Shown: piece by piece, positions 25,214 to 38,251 of the stretch
Numbering within the stretch: position 1 is the first letter of the stretch
Layout of the letters: every line of letters starts with the position of its first letter
NCBI GenBank assembly: GCA_019925105.1
Contig: JAHGAU010000001.1
Coordinates: 2,356,001-2,420,000, forward strand
Direction of reading: 5' to 3'
Source: Niebla homalea
Taxonomy: Eukaryota; Ascomycota; Lecanoromycetes; Lecanorales; Ramalinaceae
DNA: 64,000 nucleotides
Translations under genes and position numbers: made by a program
The notes under the pieces: model-generated
Databases searched by the model: none
Told to the model about the DNA's origin: nothing
The model's input: only the letters and a program-made list of their open reading frames with translations

Positions 25214-26430
25214 ATCGGCCCAGAGAGCCAGACGACATGATTGGTTGGAAGCATCACCGAACGAGCGGGCCAGTGGGCCAAGACAGCCGTCGAGATAGCC
25301 GTCGGCAGGTCGGGTGTACGATGCGAGATCTGGTGGTGTTGTCAATTACTTGATACCGCCACCGTGGACATAACTAAACCTCCTTCATCCCGCGCACCCT
25401 TTTTTCGACCGTGGTGATGGTGGGAAGGCACCGCGCGGACATGAGAGGCAGGAAATGAAGCAGGACTTTCCCCTTCTTTATGCAGCCTATCCATAATTCA
25501 ATATCATCTGATCCTAACCCAGACCCTGCTCGAAAGAACGAAGCTGAACTGGATCAACTCTAGCCGAGAATATCCAGACTGAACTACCTGAAGACTTAAT
25601 GATCTAAGTCGACAGGCGCAAACATCCGGAATGCACGATTCAGCAGCTCAGTACTAAGGAGTAGAGAATGGATGTATTGAGGAATGTATGCAACCGCTCT
25701 CGACCCACAATTTTCAACGATCCACTTTGACTCCTGGATCTTGACAGGCACCGTTCGAGCCCCTGGCTGCAAGTCTAATGCGTCAAGACAGGCCCAAATG
25801 GTGCTAGCGATGCAAGGGTGTTTTAACGCATATCGAATGTGTGCACAGAGCGTCGCCAATCTAGCCTCTTCTGTACGTTTGCTGCGTCTGCTGTAGTCTG
25901 TTGTCTGTCAGTTTGATTGCTGTCATCCACGTGAATCGTGTGGTACAAACTACAAGCTACAAGCTACAGAAAGACTCTACATAGTGCATATAAGGGTGCT
26001 TTGACAACGGGCAAGTGCGCCCTTCCCGTTCAAATATTAATGACAAGAGCGAGCGTCGAAACAGAAATTGAACGGACGAGGGAAAGGAAGAAAAAAGGTT
26101 AAGGGAAAGGGAACACACACCCTGATCCAGATTGGTCGAGTGACCCATTCATTCGAAAATTTCCATCTTCGATTTTTCTTCCGTTTGTCAACTCGTCAAT
26201 ATTCATCGTTTTCGTGTTTGTGTATGTGTGTGTTCACCAGTTCACGGCTTACCATTTGAACAGCTCAAGTACAGCTTCCCTCTCCCTCTCTCTCTCTCTC
26301 TCTATTAATAACATAAGTCCGTGGCCCTTGATTCTAATATTACAGATTGCTTCAACAGCAATGCTCTGCACAATCTTGGTGACCTGTGGCCTTCTCCTGG
26401 TCATCTTCAAGGTCGTCGACTTCTATCAAA

Positions 26431-28452
26431 ATGACCATGACGCCCGTCGACAGCAATCTCTCCGGCAGTACCGCAGCCAGTTCCATCGACTCAACCCATC
26501 TGCCAACCGAGACAAGCCCTCTAATTCCTGCAAAGGCATGCCCACTGCCTTCCAATGAAGCACATCTTCACGAGGAGGCAGACAAGGTCGATCCAAGGGC
26601 CTACGCCCTTTTGCCTGCCTTGGCCATTGGGGTCTTCCTGGCTGCGGCCGATCAGACTATCGTCATCAGCTCCTATGGAATCATCGGTTCGGAGATGAAT
26701 GCACTGGACAAGAGCAGCTGGCTGGCAACGGCGTATGTACCACCTTTGCATTTCCTTCCAGTCAGTTCGTCATACACCTTACCACACAAGCTTTGTTATT
26801 CTCCAAGATCTCTCTCATCTGACTCTCTTCACTCAGCTACCTGCTCCCCTTGTCCTCTTTACAGCTACTCTATGGAACACTGTCTACCTCTTTCGGCACC
26901 AAGCCTCTCTTCCTGTTCGCCTACGTTACATTCGGACTTGGCTGTCTACTCTGCGGACTTGCCCAGACAATGAATCAATTGATCCTCGCGCGGGCCATTA
27001 CCGGGCTTGCAGGCGGCTTCAATACTCTGGCGAGCATCGTCTTGAGTGAAATCGTGCCTTTGCGGAAAAGAGGCGTATGGCAAGCGTGGCGCAACCTGGT
27101 GTTCGCGGCTGGTATGGGAGCTGGTAGCTGCGGCGGTTGGATAACGGATACGATTGGATGGAGATGGTACGTTCGTCTCCTCTTGCCTTCCCCCTCTCAG
27201 CTAGCTGCCCCCTTTCCTTACCCTGAACCTCGCCGACATCCCGCGTGCATCGAGCACCATGGCTGGATCATAGCAACGGTTTCGAGGAAGAGATGACTGA
27301 GTGGAATGTCATATTTCTCAAACAGGTCCTTCATCCTTCAAGTCCCACTTGCTCTCATCGGTCTTCTCAACGTCTGCTTCGTTTACTCCTTCCCCCATGA
27401 CCTGGGAAAAGAGTCGCTAGCTCGCAGGCTCAAGCGAGTAGACTTCTTGGGAGCTGTCCTGATCATTGCCGCAGTAGCCGCACTTCTGGTCGGCTTCGAT
27501 TATGGATCTGCAACCTCATGGGCTGAAGGGCCTGCCCAGGGCTGTCTGATTCTCTCCATTGCTCTATTCATCGCCTTTTTCTACGTTGAGATCAAGATAG
27601 CCGTTGAGCCTTTTGCTCCAGCCAGTGTGCTGTTCAATCGGACACTCGCAGCATGCTTGGCAAGCAACTTCTTCATCAGTGGATGTTGGTTCGGCGTCAT
27701 CTACACTCTTCCATTGTTCTGGCAAGCCGTCGACAGATCCGACGCAACTCAAGCCAGTGTGAGATTATTACCGGGATTTTCAACTGGCGTTTTCGGGAGT
27801 CTGTTGGCGGGCATGGTATACTTTGACCGCCCCCTGATGCATGACGGCCATCACTGATGATGCATAATTACAGGTTATCCAAAGGACTGGGCGCTACTAT
27901 AACCTCATCGTGCTGGCCCACGCCGTTATGTTCTTGGGCGGCATTTCGCTGATCTTGTTCACGGGCGTGTTCCATTTCAGCCCGACAACCAACCTCGTTG
28001 GCTTGATCCTCAGCTCCGTCGTCGCCGGCTTTGGCCTCAATGTCGGCAGCACCAGCACCCTTGTCGCTCTCATGGCCACCGCCTCCCCCGCCGATCAGCC
28101 GGCCGCCCTCTCATGCATCCACCTCTTCCGCGCCCTGGGCTCGGAAGTCGGCCTCGCGCTCTCAGGGGCGATGTTGCAGGGGGTCTTGCAGGTCGGCATG
28201 CATGACCGCCTCGACGGCTACGAGGGGCCCCATTTCAGTCTTGAAACCGTCATCGAGGAGGTCCGGAAGACCCTCTCGTTCATCAATGACCTCGATCCGT
28301 GGGTGCAGCAGCAGGTCAGGGATAGCTACAGCTTGGCCGTTCAGTGTTGCATGGGCTTGTGTGCGGCAATGGCTGCCGGGGGGTTGCTGGCCTGCATTTG
28401 GGTGAGGGAGAAGAGAATTCTCTCGCTGCAGACCCCCGAGGCGAGTTCTTAG
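26431..28452 (+). CDS. MFS transporter, 14-TM DHA2/Vba-like group, 566 aa, three introns
   Basis: Exons 26431-26732, 26837-27166, 27326-27815 and 27874-28452 join in phase to give 566 aa. The N-terminus has TSPLIP, a possible vacuolar sorting signal, followed by ALLPALAIGVFLAAADQTIV (TM1, with the D-Q-T-I-V motif of the family). Then come SWLATAYLL across the first splice, ILARAITGLAGGFNTLASIV and VPLRKRGVWQ. These features resemble fungal vacuolar basic-amino-acid (Vba) and drug transporters. Substrate is unknown; vacuolar or plasma-membrane location are both possible. ATG 26431 is chosen because frames upstream need non-ATG starts. Confidence 0.85.
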
Positions 28453-28992
28453 CTTGCTGGCTTTGGTATCTTTTTGGTTTCTCTTGCTACCGTTTGACTA
28501 TGCTCTTCTTTGATCATCGGCGCCTTTGAGGAATGGGTCGGGCTCTGGAGCGAGTATCGTCAGGCCTGTTGCGTTGATTGGTGAAGGGTCGGGTGATCGG
28601 TTGGGCGATCTGAACATACGCTGGGTGAGTATACGTATTATGAAGTCCAAGCAGCGCTGCATAAAGGCATAGACTGGGGAAAAGGAATCACGGCTAGCCT
28701 TTTGTAATTAGAGTTGCGTTCGTCCGAGATCATCATGTCTACTCTGTGTTACAAAGCATATGGTGAATATTTGAAATGTTCTATGTGGCAACAACGATCT
28801 ATCTATCCTGGTGTATCCGTCTATGTTGTTCTTCCCCTTTTTGCCGTGTTCCTTCCATGCTGCCAACGGAATACCCCAGCGCAACGGGCCCCCACAGATG
28901 CCCAAAAGGAACGCCGTTACTGTCTATTGATCATGCTTCATGATTAATGCATAGCCTCCTTCACCAACAGTCGAAGGCATCGACGAGTGCGA
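28453..28992. other. region between convergent gene ends
   Basis: It holds the 3' ends of the MFS gene and NEW1. No gene is recognised. Confidence 0.35.
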
Positions 28993-31900
28993 TCATTTCT
29001 CATCGTCGGTATCTGGCGGATGAGGTGTACCCTGTGAGGGAACAGTGAGTCAGCGGATGATCGATATGTCAAGAACACTTGTACATGGGACCCAAAAAAA
29101 CAAAACATCCCATGAAATTTGACAACGGCCACAAAAAAAATTCCCCAAGCAAGTGATCCAAGTCTCACGACGAATGGAAGGGGGCAACCGAAAAGAAAGT
29201 GGCGAGGGGGGGAAGGAGGGGGGGGAGGGGGGCACCAACCTTTGGCGAGTTCAACCACTCGATATGCCTCAAGCGCCTCCTCGTCTCCCGCTCCTTCATC
29301 TGCGCCCTCGTCAGCTTGGTGCGCTTCTTGCGGGCCTTGAACTTCAGATCGCCCGCCGCGCCATTGGCGGCCTCGTCGCCCGAGTTCACCGCGCTGACGC
29401 TCGCGCTGCTAACGGCGCTGCTGCTCGCCGCCGAGCTCCCCGGCCGCGAATCTTCGAAGCGGTCCAGGCTGACGGCCAAGTGCCCCTTGTGCGTGACGCG
29501 CCCGTCGGCGACGTGCCACTGCTCCGGGCAGAGTGCGCCGACGAACTCCTCGTTGTGGGAGATCATTACGACGCCACCCTTGTACTCCCTGATCGCCACC
29601 GCGAGGCCGCCGAGACTGTCGCGGTCGAGGTAATTGGTCGGTTCGTCGAGCACGAGTAGGTGCGGGTTATTCCACATGGCGCCCGCGAGCACGACCTTGA
29701 CCTTTTGGCCTCCGGACAGGCCGGAGATCTCGTTGTGGTTGGCGATTTCCGGGTCCAGGCCGATGTCCTCGAAATGCTTCGAGATGACTTTGGGCTCTAG
29801 GGCGCGGAACCCCAGACCTTCACGCGAAGCTTCGTGGTCGTCGAATTCCTGGACCAGCTTGCTGAAACCCTGCTCGAGCAGGGTCTCCCGCAGCATCATG
29901 CTGTTGTGCTTGGGCAGGAAGCCGACCCATTTGACCTCGTACTGGAACGATTTCTTGTACTTTTGGCGGCCGATGAGGGCTTCGATGCGGCGTTCCCCGC
30001 CGTCGGGGATCTGGACCATCTTGTCCATCTGGGCTTTGTCCTCGGGGGTGAGGATACGGGTCTGTTTGAGGAGGACTTCGCGGTCGTCGCCGTTGGCGTA
30101 GCGCCATTGCAGGTATTGGTTGGGGGTCTTTTCCATGTGCATCTCCACGTGCTCGAGGGCGTGCTGTTTGATATAGCCGATGCGGAGGTTGGGGTGCTTC
30201 TCTACGCGGCCCGTTTGGGGGATAGTCTCACCGGTCAACAATTTGATGAGAGTTGATTTGCCGGCCCCGTTGGCGCCGATGATTGCGGTGCGGGAGGAGA
30301 GGGTTAGGATACAGCTCACATCCTGAAGCGAAGGTTTGGATGAGCCAGGATAGGTGTAGCTGCAGCCCGTCATACGGACGATAGCCTTTGTGGCTGATTT
30401 GATACCTGTGAGAATGCCAGGATTGGGAAACTTGAACTGCACTTGAGAGGCAGAGAGTGTGTAGTAAGACTTTGCCTCTGGCTTGACCCGGACAAAGGCC
30501 GCTAGATTGCCTGGGTAGCAGACAAGTTTCTTCGTCTCGTAGTGGTAGATGTCAGTACAGACATTGTCGAGGAAGCCAGAGTCGTGAGAGACGATCAGGG
30601 AGGTAATCTCTGTATGTGATCTCAGATACTCTTCCAGCCACTTGACATTCCCCACGTCGAGATGATTGGTAGGTTCGTCGAGGAGTAAGACATCAGCACC
30701 CATGAGCATGGCGCGGGCCAGTGCAAGCTTCATCTTCCAGCCACCCGACAGGGAACCCACTTTGTCTTGTTGCTTGCCTTTGGGTCCTGCAGTGAAGCCG
30801 ACCTCGCTCAATACTTCAGATATCCGGTCTTTCCCAGCCGCCGCCAATTCTGGGTCTTTCGCGATGAATTCCAGTATGCTCAAATCCGCATCTTCACCTT
30901 GATTGTGTTCAACAAAGCAAGTCTTCAGCTCCTCCTTGCTGGGGAATCCTTCAAGCTTGCCCTCTGCTATGCTCCTCATGAGCGTTGATTTTCCAGCACC
31001 GTTACGCCCACACAAGCCATATCGATGACCTTTGTGGAGGGTGATGTTCGTGTGCGAAAGGAGCAGCATTCCTCCGTACGCCAGAGAAAAGTCGGTGTTG
31101 ACAATTTCGACCTCGTCAGAAGTAGGCTTGATAGGCTGCCCGAACTTCCCATGATCTTCATCAATGAAATGCTTCTCGACTGCCTGTCCAACGATGCTGC
31201 TGGAACCTTCACGGAGGAGATGATGCAGATAAGGCTCCGTGCTTGGGCCGACTCGCTCCAAATGTCGCATGTTGACATCCTCTTTGACCATGTCGGCGAT
31301 GTATCTCTTGGTTAGTTCCCAAGTTTCTGTATCTCCTGGCTGGCTCATCATCCCGCCCTGGACCTTGACCTCTTTCTCCAGAACCTTCACCACTTGGTCT
31401 GAAGTCACAGGTGCAATCTGACCCTCAATCACATTTCCGTCATCGTCTCTCATCGCCTTCTTGATCACGTTCAGGGCTCTGGTGGCAAGCTCTCTGACCT
31501 CTGGTAGTGAGGCGCGATCTTTCACGCCTTGAACACCAGGTCGTAGCTTTGGTAGGAAAGTCCGCGCTTCTATAGGATCGTGGACCAGCTTCGTCAAATT
31601 TTCTACGACGACGACTGTTTGGCGCAGCACCTCTTGTGATGTAGTGGGCGTGTTCAAAGATCGTTCAAGGAGCGGGGTCAAAAGAGCGAGGACAGGAGAG
31701 GTGACGATTGCCACGAAGGTCGTCTGAGAGAGTGCGTGAATGGCTTTTTGAAGGGTTTCCGTCGACGGTTTCTCCATGGTCTTGATAAGGAGTGGTATCC
31801 GAGGAGCCACATCATCATTGGAAAGGAGGGTGGTGAGGGATGTCATAGTCTTGACTGCTTGTTTTGCGACCTAGAGAGATATGTCAGTAAATCCTCGATC

Positions 31901-32629
31901 CGGCTCTGCGTACTAACATCTGGTGGGACCAACCTCAGTCTTCAGATCATGCATGCCAGCCTCGACGACAGGAATCAAAGCCTTGAGCTCTCTGCCCATG
32001 CTTTCTCTCAACAAGTCCTTGGACTTCTCTTCCTCCTTAGATCCCATCCCGATCTTGGCCTTCTCAGATATCCTCGCTAGAAGGTCGTAAGCCCCAACAG
32101 CGCCTTGCCATTTCCCAGATCTCCTGCCAAGATACTGGCTTAGGGCAGGAACAAGGCCGATAACAAGAGCCTCGGGTGAAAGATTGTTGAATAGGGCATC
32201 TACGGCGTATTGGGCGGATTCTCTGACTACAGCGCCCTTATCTGCCAGGGCATCCAAGGCGGGTGCCACAAGCCCACCATCTTGAACCAAGAAGAGGATC
32301 TCACTGATTCGCTGGCTTGGAATGAACTTTTCGAATAAAGCGCCGAGAAGAATCATTGCGCTCTCCCTCTTTGTACCATTCTTCTTGTCGGCGGCAGCCT
32401 GCCGCACCTGCGCCAGGATACCATACGAACGAAGGCCTCGGAAACCGGCGCTATTGAGTAGGAGATTGGTGAGAGCGTAGGAGGCATCGAGGGAGGCTTG
32501 TGAGGTTTGGGCGGTGAAGATAGTATCAAGGAGGGAGGATATCTCCTCTTGGGTTGGTGGGACAGTCGAAGGTGTGGAGGATTTTGCCAGCATGGTTGGT
32601 ATGACGGGAGGTGACACTGGGTGTGGCAT
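28993..32629 (-). CDS. NEW1: New1-type ABC-F ATPase (eEF3-like translation factor), 1121 aa, two introns
   Basis: Exons 32629-31934, 31870-29240 and 29031-28993, all phase 0; the last 13 codons (GTPHPPDTDDEK) are reached only through a 208-nt intron. Order: HEAT-like helical repeats over about 1-400; first ABC domain with GRNGAGKST, LSGGW and LLLDEPTNHLD; second ABC domain with GANGAGKST, a chromodomain-like insert (GRQKYKKSFQYEVKWVGF), LSGGQKVKVVLAGAM and LVLDEPTNYLD; then a basic tail KRTKLTRAQMKERE and RHIEWLNSPK. The insert and tail match New1 rather than eEF3. New1 acts on ribosomes during termination. The yeast N/Q prion domain is absent, as is usual in filamentous fungi. Both introns start GTTGGT. 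Confidence 0.92.
29206..29232 (+). repeat. G-rich tract inside NEW1 intron 2
   Basis: Runs of 7, 2, 8 and 6 G separated by one or two A on the plus strand, that is, C-rich on the transcribed RNA. It can form a quadruplex in DNA on the strand opposite the RNA-like strand. Confidence 0.7.
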
Positions 32630-33173
32630 TCTTTGTGTCTGATGTGAGGAAATTGTGTGAGCTGAAAGGCCAGAGTGTGTGATTACGGGAAGTCAAAATG
32701 GTAAAAGGTGCTGGCAGCCTTGATCTTTCTGCAAGAAAAGGTCAGAGCAAGAGAGCTCTATTAGGAACCCAGAGGATGAGCCAGCAGCCTACTGGGAAGT
32801 TGGGAAATGCTTGTCGCAATGTCTGAAATGGGGACAAATGGTCAAAAGAATTGTTTCGAGTTGAAATTTTGGGATGAGTGCGTCAAGTCCCTGCACAATC
32901 GATTACGCTGCCGGAGAGGAGGTTTTGCGCCAATCATTGGCCCCCGTTTTCACATAGGTGGTTCTAGTGCATTGAAATTCAATTGTTATCTACATATTGA
33001 TGATAGGATTGATGATGAGCTCTGACATTTTCCAGGCTCCTATTGCTTTGAGTGAGTAATTCTTTCTTCAGATTTGCCTTGTCAAGCATGCCACGAGGAA
33101 TTCGAGAAATTCTGCCCTGCTATCCAGATCCGTGTGAAGCTTTGGTTTCTCTCGTCCGGCCCATAGCCAGCTC
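32630..33173. other. region between NEW1 5' end and permease 3' end
   Basis: It contains the NEW1 promoter. No gene is recognised. Confidence 0.35.
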
Positions 33174-35238
33174 TTATGACTTCTGATCAAAGTGTGTTGC
33201 CACCTCTTCATGCCTGACTACTTGACCTCTATAGTGTTTCCTGCCTCTGACAAACCAGTCGCTCAGAATGATAAGCATAACAACCCCATAGACTGCTGAA
33301 ACGTAATTCATGTCTGTTCAGGTAACATTAGCCATTTACCACGATCTATCCCCAAGGTCGCTCTATCATGAGAGAGTACTCACTCGAAGGGACGACGGGC
33401 ATTGCGGGCGGGAATGAATACAAGACCAAGGTGAAGAGCGTCCAGCAGAGTAGGACCATGTTTGCGACAATCCCCAATTTCCCTAGCCAGAACGGTCCAT
33501 GCTTGATAGTATGCCTTCCTCGGACAAGAAGGCAGGTCACGGGGATAGCGTAGCTGATGTATAGAAGGACGATTGACCCCGTGACCATGCTGTTGAATGC
33601 CGTGTAACTTCCTAGATAGAGCAAGCCTAAGATAGCTACCAGCACGCAGCTCGTAATATGAGCTGCTAGCGGCACGTCTGCCGTGGAATGGACGTGCGCG
33701 AGAATGTGCGAGAATGGCAATCCCTTATCGCGTGCAAAGCTCCAACACAAGCGGCTCTGCCATGTGTGACTGGACACCAGACACAGGACTCCAGTTGCCA
33801 TGATCAGAGCCTCCAATACAATAGCGCCTGCCTTGTTCGATAGAGCCTGATGGAAAAGTTCGAGCACAGGCACAAGGGTATCGGTATTGAATAGTGAATC
33901 TAGCTCACTGATGCTGAAGAACAGGCCCACGGCATAGAACCACGCCGTGACAAAGCCTATACCCACCGTACCCATGATAGCGATCGGTACCATGCGTTCT
34001 GGCTGGGCAACTTCCTCGGCCAGGTGCGTCGCACAGTCAAGGCATGCAAAGGCCCAATTCGTGTTGATCAGACCGACTATGAAAGCTGGTCGAATAAAGT
34101 TCATGAATCAGCCATTGCACATTTCAGGACCTCGTCAACAAGTCGAAGCTCAATTGACAGCATAGGAGGTAAGAGCCAGAAGTCTGACGAAGGTGAGGGC
34201 CTCACCTATGCCGTTATTGGACCAACCAGTATTATTAACAAAATTGGCGAAAACAAACTTGGCGGTCTCGTGAGTGGGCGCCGTTGCTGGGACGGTAACC
34301 AGGATGACAATGAATGAGATCAAGGACGTGTAGAAGGCTATGTGCGCCATGGTCGGAAGACCGCGAGCGTGGCAATTGAAGACGAAGGCAAAAAGGTTGG
34401 TCAACTCGTAAGCAACCACCACATGCCATGGCTGGATAACACTGTGATACTCGCAGGATCAGCGATGGCCACGGTCTGATCCTGAACTGCAGATCGCTCG
34501 ACATTGAAGCTGAACGATAGAATGTAGTGAAGCTGACCAGGACTCACAATTCCGGATGGCTCAATTGATAACATCCCACAGTCCCACTCCCCACGGCCAG
34601 AGCAACGGCTGCGCTTGTAAACACGCTTCCGGCCCATGCGAACCATCCTGTCAGGTAACTTGCAAGATCCGCCCAGCCTTCTGGTGCCAATTCATTTGCC
34701 CAAAAGTATTGGCCACCAGCGTTCGGGTACGCCGAGGCCAATTCGCTCAGTGAAGCTCCCACGCAGATAGAGATCAGAAAAACGAGGATGATGCCATAGA
34801 TGATGAGCACTGGGCCGCCCGAGTTGATTCCTAGGTCATCCTGTAGTCAGTAACGGATGTACTTGATTGGGGTGTACTACTGATTGCACTTGGAGTGGTT
34901 CTCGAGCTGTCCCATCAGTCACAGGCCCCAATTACATTTGACAGTGGTTAGCCTATGTGCAGTGATCCGAGTGATTGCATGCAGAGAGTCAGAGAACCAA
35001 AGACGCAAGCAATACTCGTACCCGTGATCAAGGCAGCGCTGATTGCGAACCAGCTGTTTGTAAGAGAAAAGCCGACGGCCAGAACGGACAGCACCGAGTA
35101 GTTTCGGCGCAGAGCGGGCTTGTAGCCCATCGACGTAAGTTTGAGGGCATCGCTGTCGAGTGACTTGAGGTCCTCATTCGAGAGATTGGAACCGGAACCC
35201 TGGCGTTCCCACGGGACTGCAACCTTCTCCTTCGTCAT
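33174..35238 (-). CDS. APC-superfamily amino-acid/GABA/choline-type permease, 525 aa, four introns
   Basis: Exons 35238-35022, 34830-34548, 34441-34206, 34085-33384 and 33313-33174 give 525 aa. Family features: YKPALRRNYSVLSVLAVGFS just before TM1, ITG|INSGGP at the TM1-2 turn, SELASAYPNAGGQYFWANEL, IQPWHVVVAYE, and AEEVAQPERMVPIAIMGT, the conserved loop of the fungal GABA/choline permease group (Uga4/Hnm1-like). About 12 membrane helices are expected at the plasma or vacuolar membrane. The substrate is an amino acid, GABA or choline and cannot be told from sequence. The final exon adds NMNYVSAVYGVVMLIIL and a hydrophilic tail. Confidence 0.88.
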
Positions 35239-36120
35239 TCTGCCCGTTCGCGTACAAGAATGAAGGCGCAGTTACAGAGGTTGAGATCAGCGTCAGACAC
35301 GTATTATAACAGGGCTCATAGAAAGGTTCTTAGATGATAACGAGGTCAGAAAGGTCGTCACGGTTAAGAGTCGAAAGCATTAGATTCCGGACTCGAGCTT
35401 TATCACTTTTTCGCGTCGCACATGGTGCTACGAAAAGCCCTAAAAGAGCTTTGCTCACGGCAACGTGCAGTTGATCTCATATTAGCCATATTCACTAGGA
35501 TTTGGGGTCGCTTTCCATTGGTCCTCGATAACAAATTGATCTCGGCCCAATAGGGCATTAGTTTCCAGGGTGCTTTTGTTGCGTTAAAACCGAGTAGACT
35601 TGTGATCAGCACTTCGTCCAGTTGTATTAATTCACAAACGTTGCTGTAAGAGTGATAGCATGCCTGACCATGACTTGGCCCTCACCCCATGCCGCGAGCC
35701 GGATATTAAACGAGGGTCTCAAGCGGGGTTTGCCTGTCAGATTGCTAACGCAAATCCTGCCATCATGATGCGAACAATGGCAGCCTTCCTCTATGGGAAT
35801 ATTTGGGAAAGCAGTGTCAACATCATGCAATATTGGGACAGGAAGGAATGCATAAAACAACAAGTCCACCAGCGCAAGCTCTGAAAGGCTATAAAATAAG
35901 TCTTCTTTATTAAGGGATATGGAAAAAGACACAGCACTCGAAGATTATCGAAATATTGTTCGACTGATGCGCCATACACCCCCAATTCTGCGTTTCATGT
36001 GGTGAGGAAGAGGTAGCGAATGAGTCGTTGGGTAGTCCGATTGTGTGCAAGAAACAGGGGAGAGCCTTGCTGGGCTATAGAGCCCCTTTCGGGAGAATAT
36101 AGAACAGGTGCATCTGTTGC
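35239..36120. other. intergenic region, no gene recognised
   Basis: It holds the permease promoter and the 3' untranslated region of SNC1. The frame at 35945-36436 reads on past SNC1's membrane anchor and is explained by the last intron of that gene. Confidence 0.35.
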
Positions 36121-36862
36121 CTATGCCTCGTCCAAGCAGGGTCCTAATGTTTCGTGGCCACCACTTATAGCCGTTAGCCAACAATGCCTTTTTTGAAAAG
36201 TTGGAAAAGCCAGGCGATTTGGGCTTACCAGCAGGAATGATGATAATGAGCAAAAGAATGATGATCCCAACAATGATCCAAATCCTCATTTTCATGTTCT
36301 TCCACCACATTTGTTTCCGCACGCGATTGGCACCTCGACGGAAGCCTTGGGCTGATTGATTGAGATTTTCCGATTTGTCTTGCAATTGATCAATATGCTC
36401 TCCACGCTGAGCGACTGATTCCAAATTCTTCTTCATAACGTTGACGGTGTCGTCGATTTGCTACAGATCAAGGAATCGGCGTTAGCATTTCAGACCAATA
36501 CGTGTGCTAGGCGGAAGGAAAAAAGAGGATATGATATCAGTCGGCTCGCGTTCTAGCAGATTGATGGTTTATTTGCTCTCAATCAGCGACGATTGAGGAT
36601 CGCTCGCGCATAGGAAGGGCCTTTTTTTTCCTCTGGAGTCTTGCCTTGCCCCGCACGTGGACCCACGAAGTGACTTTGCGCTCAAAGTGCCAGACCTTTC
36701 TCCAGCGGACTCATTGTGTATGGTTGGAGCCAGTCCAGAGCGCCTTGGACTTACCGATTGAATTGCAGCTGTCCTCGCATTGCCGCCTTCATATTGTCCT
36801 CCACTCTGGCCATTGCTTGCCGAAGGAATGTACGGATCGTACGGCTGCTCACGGCCTGCCAT
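36121..36862 (-). CDS. SNC1: exocytic R-SNARE synaptobrevin (Snc1/SynA), 120 aa, two introns
   Basis: Exons 36862-36755, 36460-36229 and 36143-36121 give 120 aa. The N-terminus QPYDPYIP is typical of filamentous-fungal synaptobrevins. The SNARE helix runs from about 37 to 95 with the zero-layer Arg55 ([12 protein letters not shown]), then [21 protein letters not shown] and a single tail anchor ([14 protein letters not shown]). The first intron is long (294 nt). The second (GTAAGC ... CTAAC ... TTAG, 85 nt) leaves a short end PAGPCLDEA; without it the protein would carry an unlikely ~90-residue lumenal tail. The protein drives fusion of secretory vesicles with the plasma membrane at hyphal tips and is recycled by endocytosis. 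Confidence 0.92.
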
Positions 36863-38251
36863 TCTATTGGAGGAATAGAACAATCAATTCTCTTTCGAGG
36901 TGTCACAAAGGTCGCTGATTATCGTAAAGGTAGTGAATGTACAGTTGGTGTAAAACGGTCAGACGCCGGGGGCTAGGTGGCAGGGGAGGTGTCGGACAAA
37001 GGAATCTCGACTTCGCAAAGAAGCTCGGTGCGTGCCTCAGAAGGTTGGCGCTTCCTTTTGGGAAGACAGTATCGGGGGTTCTGAGTATGACTATGGAGTG
37101 GATGATTTATTGACGTTTGACGATGGCTTTGTGAGAAAAGCTGCGGAGGTTCTCAGGCTAGAGAAACAGAAGACCTATTTAGGGACATCACGTGACATTG
37201 ACTAAGCCTCCCAAAGAGGCGACAAGCCCCAACCAAAACGATGGCCCCTCGGGCACAATTTTTATAGTTATACCAAGCTTGTCAAAGAGCTGTGACGATA
37301 TGAAGATATGGAAAGGATAGAATATTAATTGCTAGAGGACTCATGGGCGCTGCCACTGCAATGCATATACTACTATGATGGCGGATTTCTCCCACGGGGT
37401 TGGTTATAACTGATGCACACCCTCCCCTGCTTGGCCGGGCTGTATGCAGGAACCTAGATCTGTTGTTTTCAGGGGGAATACTTGTGCAAATCCTCCGTAC
37501 ATCTAGGTGATGTAGAGAAAGAGTATTGTTCGCGAGCAATCAACTCAGTACTTCTTATTTATTATCCCATTCCCATGAAGAATGTGTATAAGATTGAATT
37601 AAGGCCTGAGGCCTCTCCGTGGCAATCCGTTTTTCCGTTCTCCGAGAACGCCGAGTAATATGATCACCTCAGCCACCTCGTGCGCTCGTATTATTATTAT
37701 TTGGCTCCCAAGGCTCCTTGTCCAATCCTGCTACTTCAAACGATAGCGCAATAAGCAAGATGCCATAATCATCAACCTCGTCACTCGTTTTCTAAGTCTC
37801 TTGACTTCGCATCAACCAAGCTCATCCATTCATCGCCTGGCTTGTCGACTGAATTCCTATCCTCCATCCACTTCCCTCGTTTCGGCCGCCACATTCAAAA
37901 CATTCGTTTCAGGAGAACAAAGGGGGATCGCCGTACCTGACATAAGCCCCGACAAGGATCCGTTACTTCCGCAATATATCTTGTAACTCTCGCTTGTCTT
38001 CATATACAATCATCTTCTAGCATTGGCGAGGCGCAGTCCAGGACCTACAGTGACGAACGCTATAACGAAATTTGCCTTTCAACGACTCTCCACCCACCCT
38101 ACGTAATTGGGACCATTCAACGCATGATCGCGCCTGAGGTCCGAAGGCAGAGGTCCCAAGGCAGAGGTCCCAAGGCAGAGGTTCCAAGGCAGAGGTCCCA
38201 AGGCACTTCTTGATCGAAACAACCCACAAAATCCTTTGATCCAACCTCGTC
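36863..38251. other. intergenic region between divergent SNC1 and GH76 genes
   Basis: The region is about 1.4 kb and contains both promoters. It includes a 14-bp tandem repeat (listed separately) shortly before the GH76 start. No gene is recognised. Confidence 0.4.
38137..38206. repeat. 14-bp tandem repeat, five copies
   Basis: Units AGGTCCGAAGGCAG, AGGTCCCAAGGCAG (twice), AGGTTCCAAGGCAG and AGGTCCCAAGGCAC follow each other without gaps, ending 45 bp before the GH76 start codon. The repeat is therefore in the 5' untranslated region or core promoter. Confidence 0.85.

Larger units (their letters stand above)
24250..26430. other. 2.2-kb intergenic region with simple repeats
   Basis: No gene is recognised. 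It holds the mclA 3' end and the upstream region of the MFS gene. Repeats noted separately are a 7-bp repeat near 24.4 kb and an 8-bp G-rich repeat near 25.2 kb. A (CT)n run lies at about 26286-26303, some 130 bp before the MFS start, as pyrimidine tracts often do in fungal promoters. Confidence 0.4.

Noticed and set aside
28993..32629. Canonical elongation factor eEF3
   Set aside because: The chromodomain-like insert and the C-terminal RRRLRHIEWLNSPK-type tail match New1, and the N-terminal HEAT region differs from that of eEF3.
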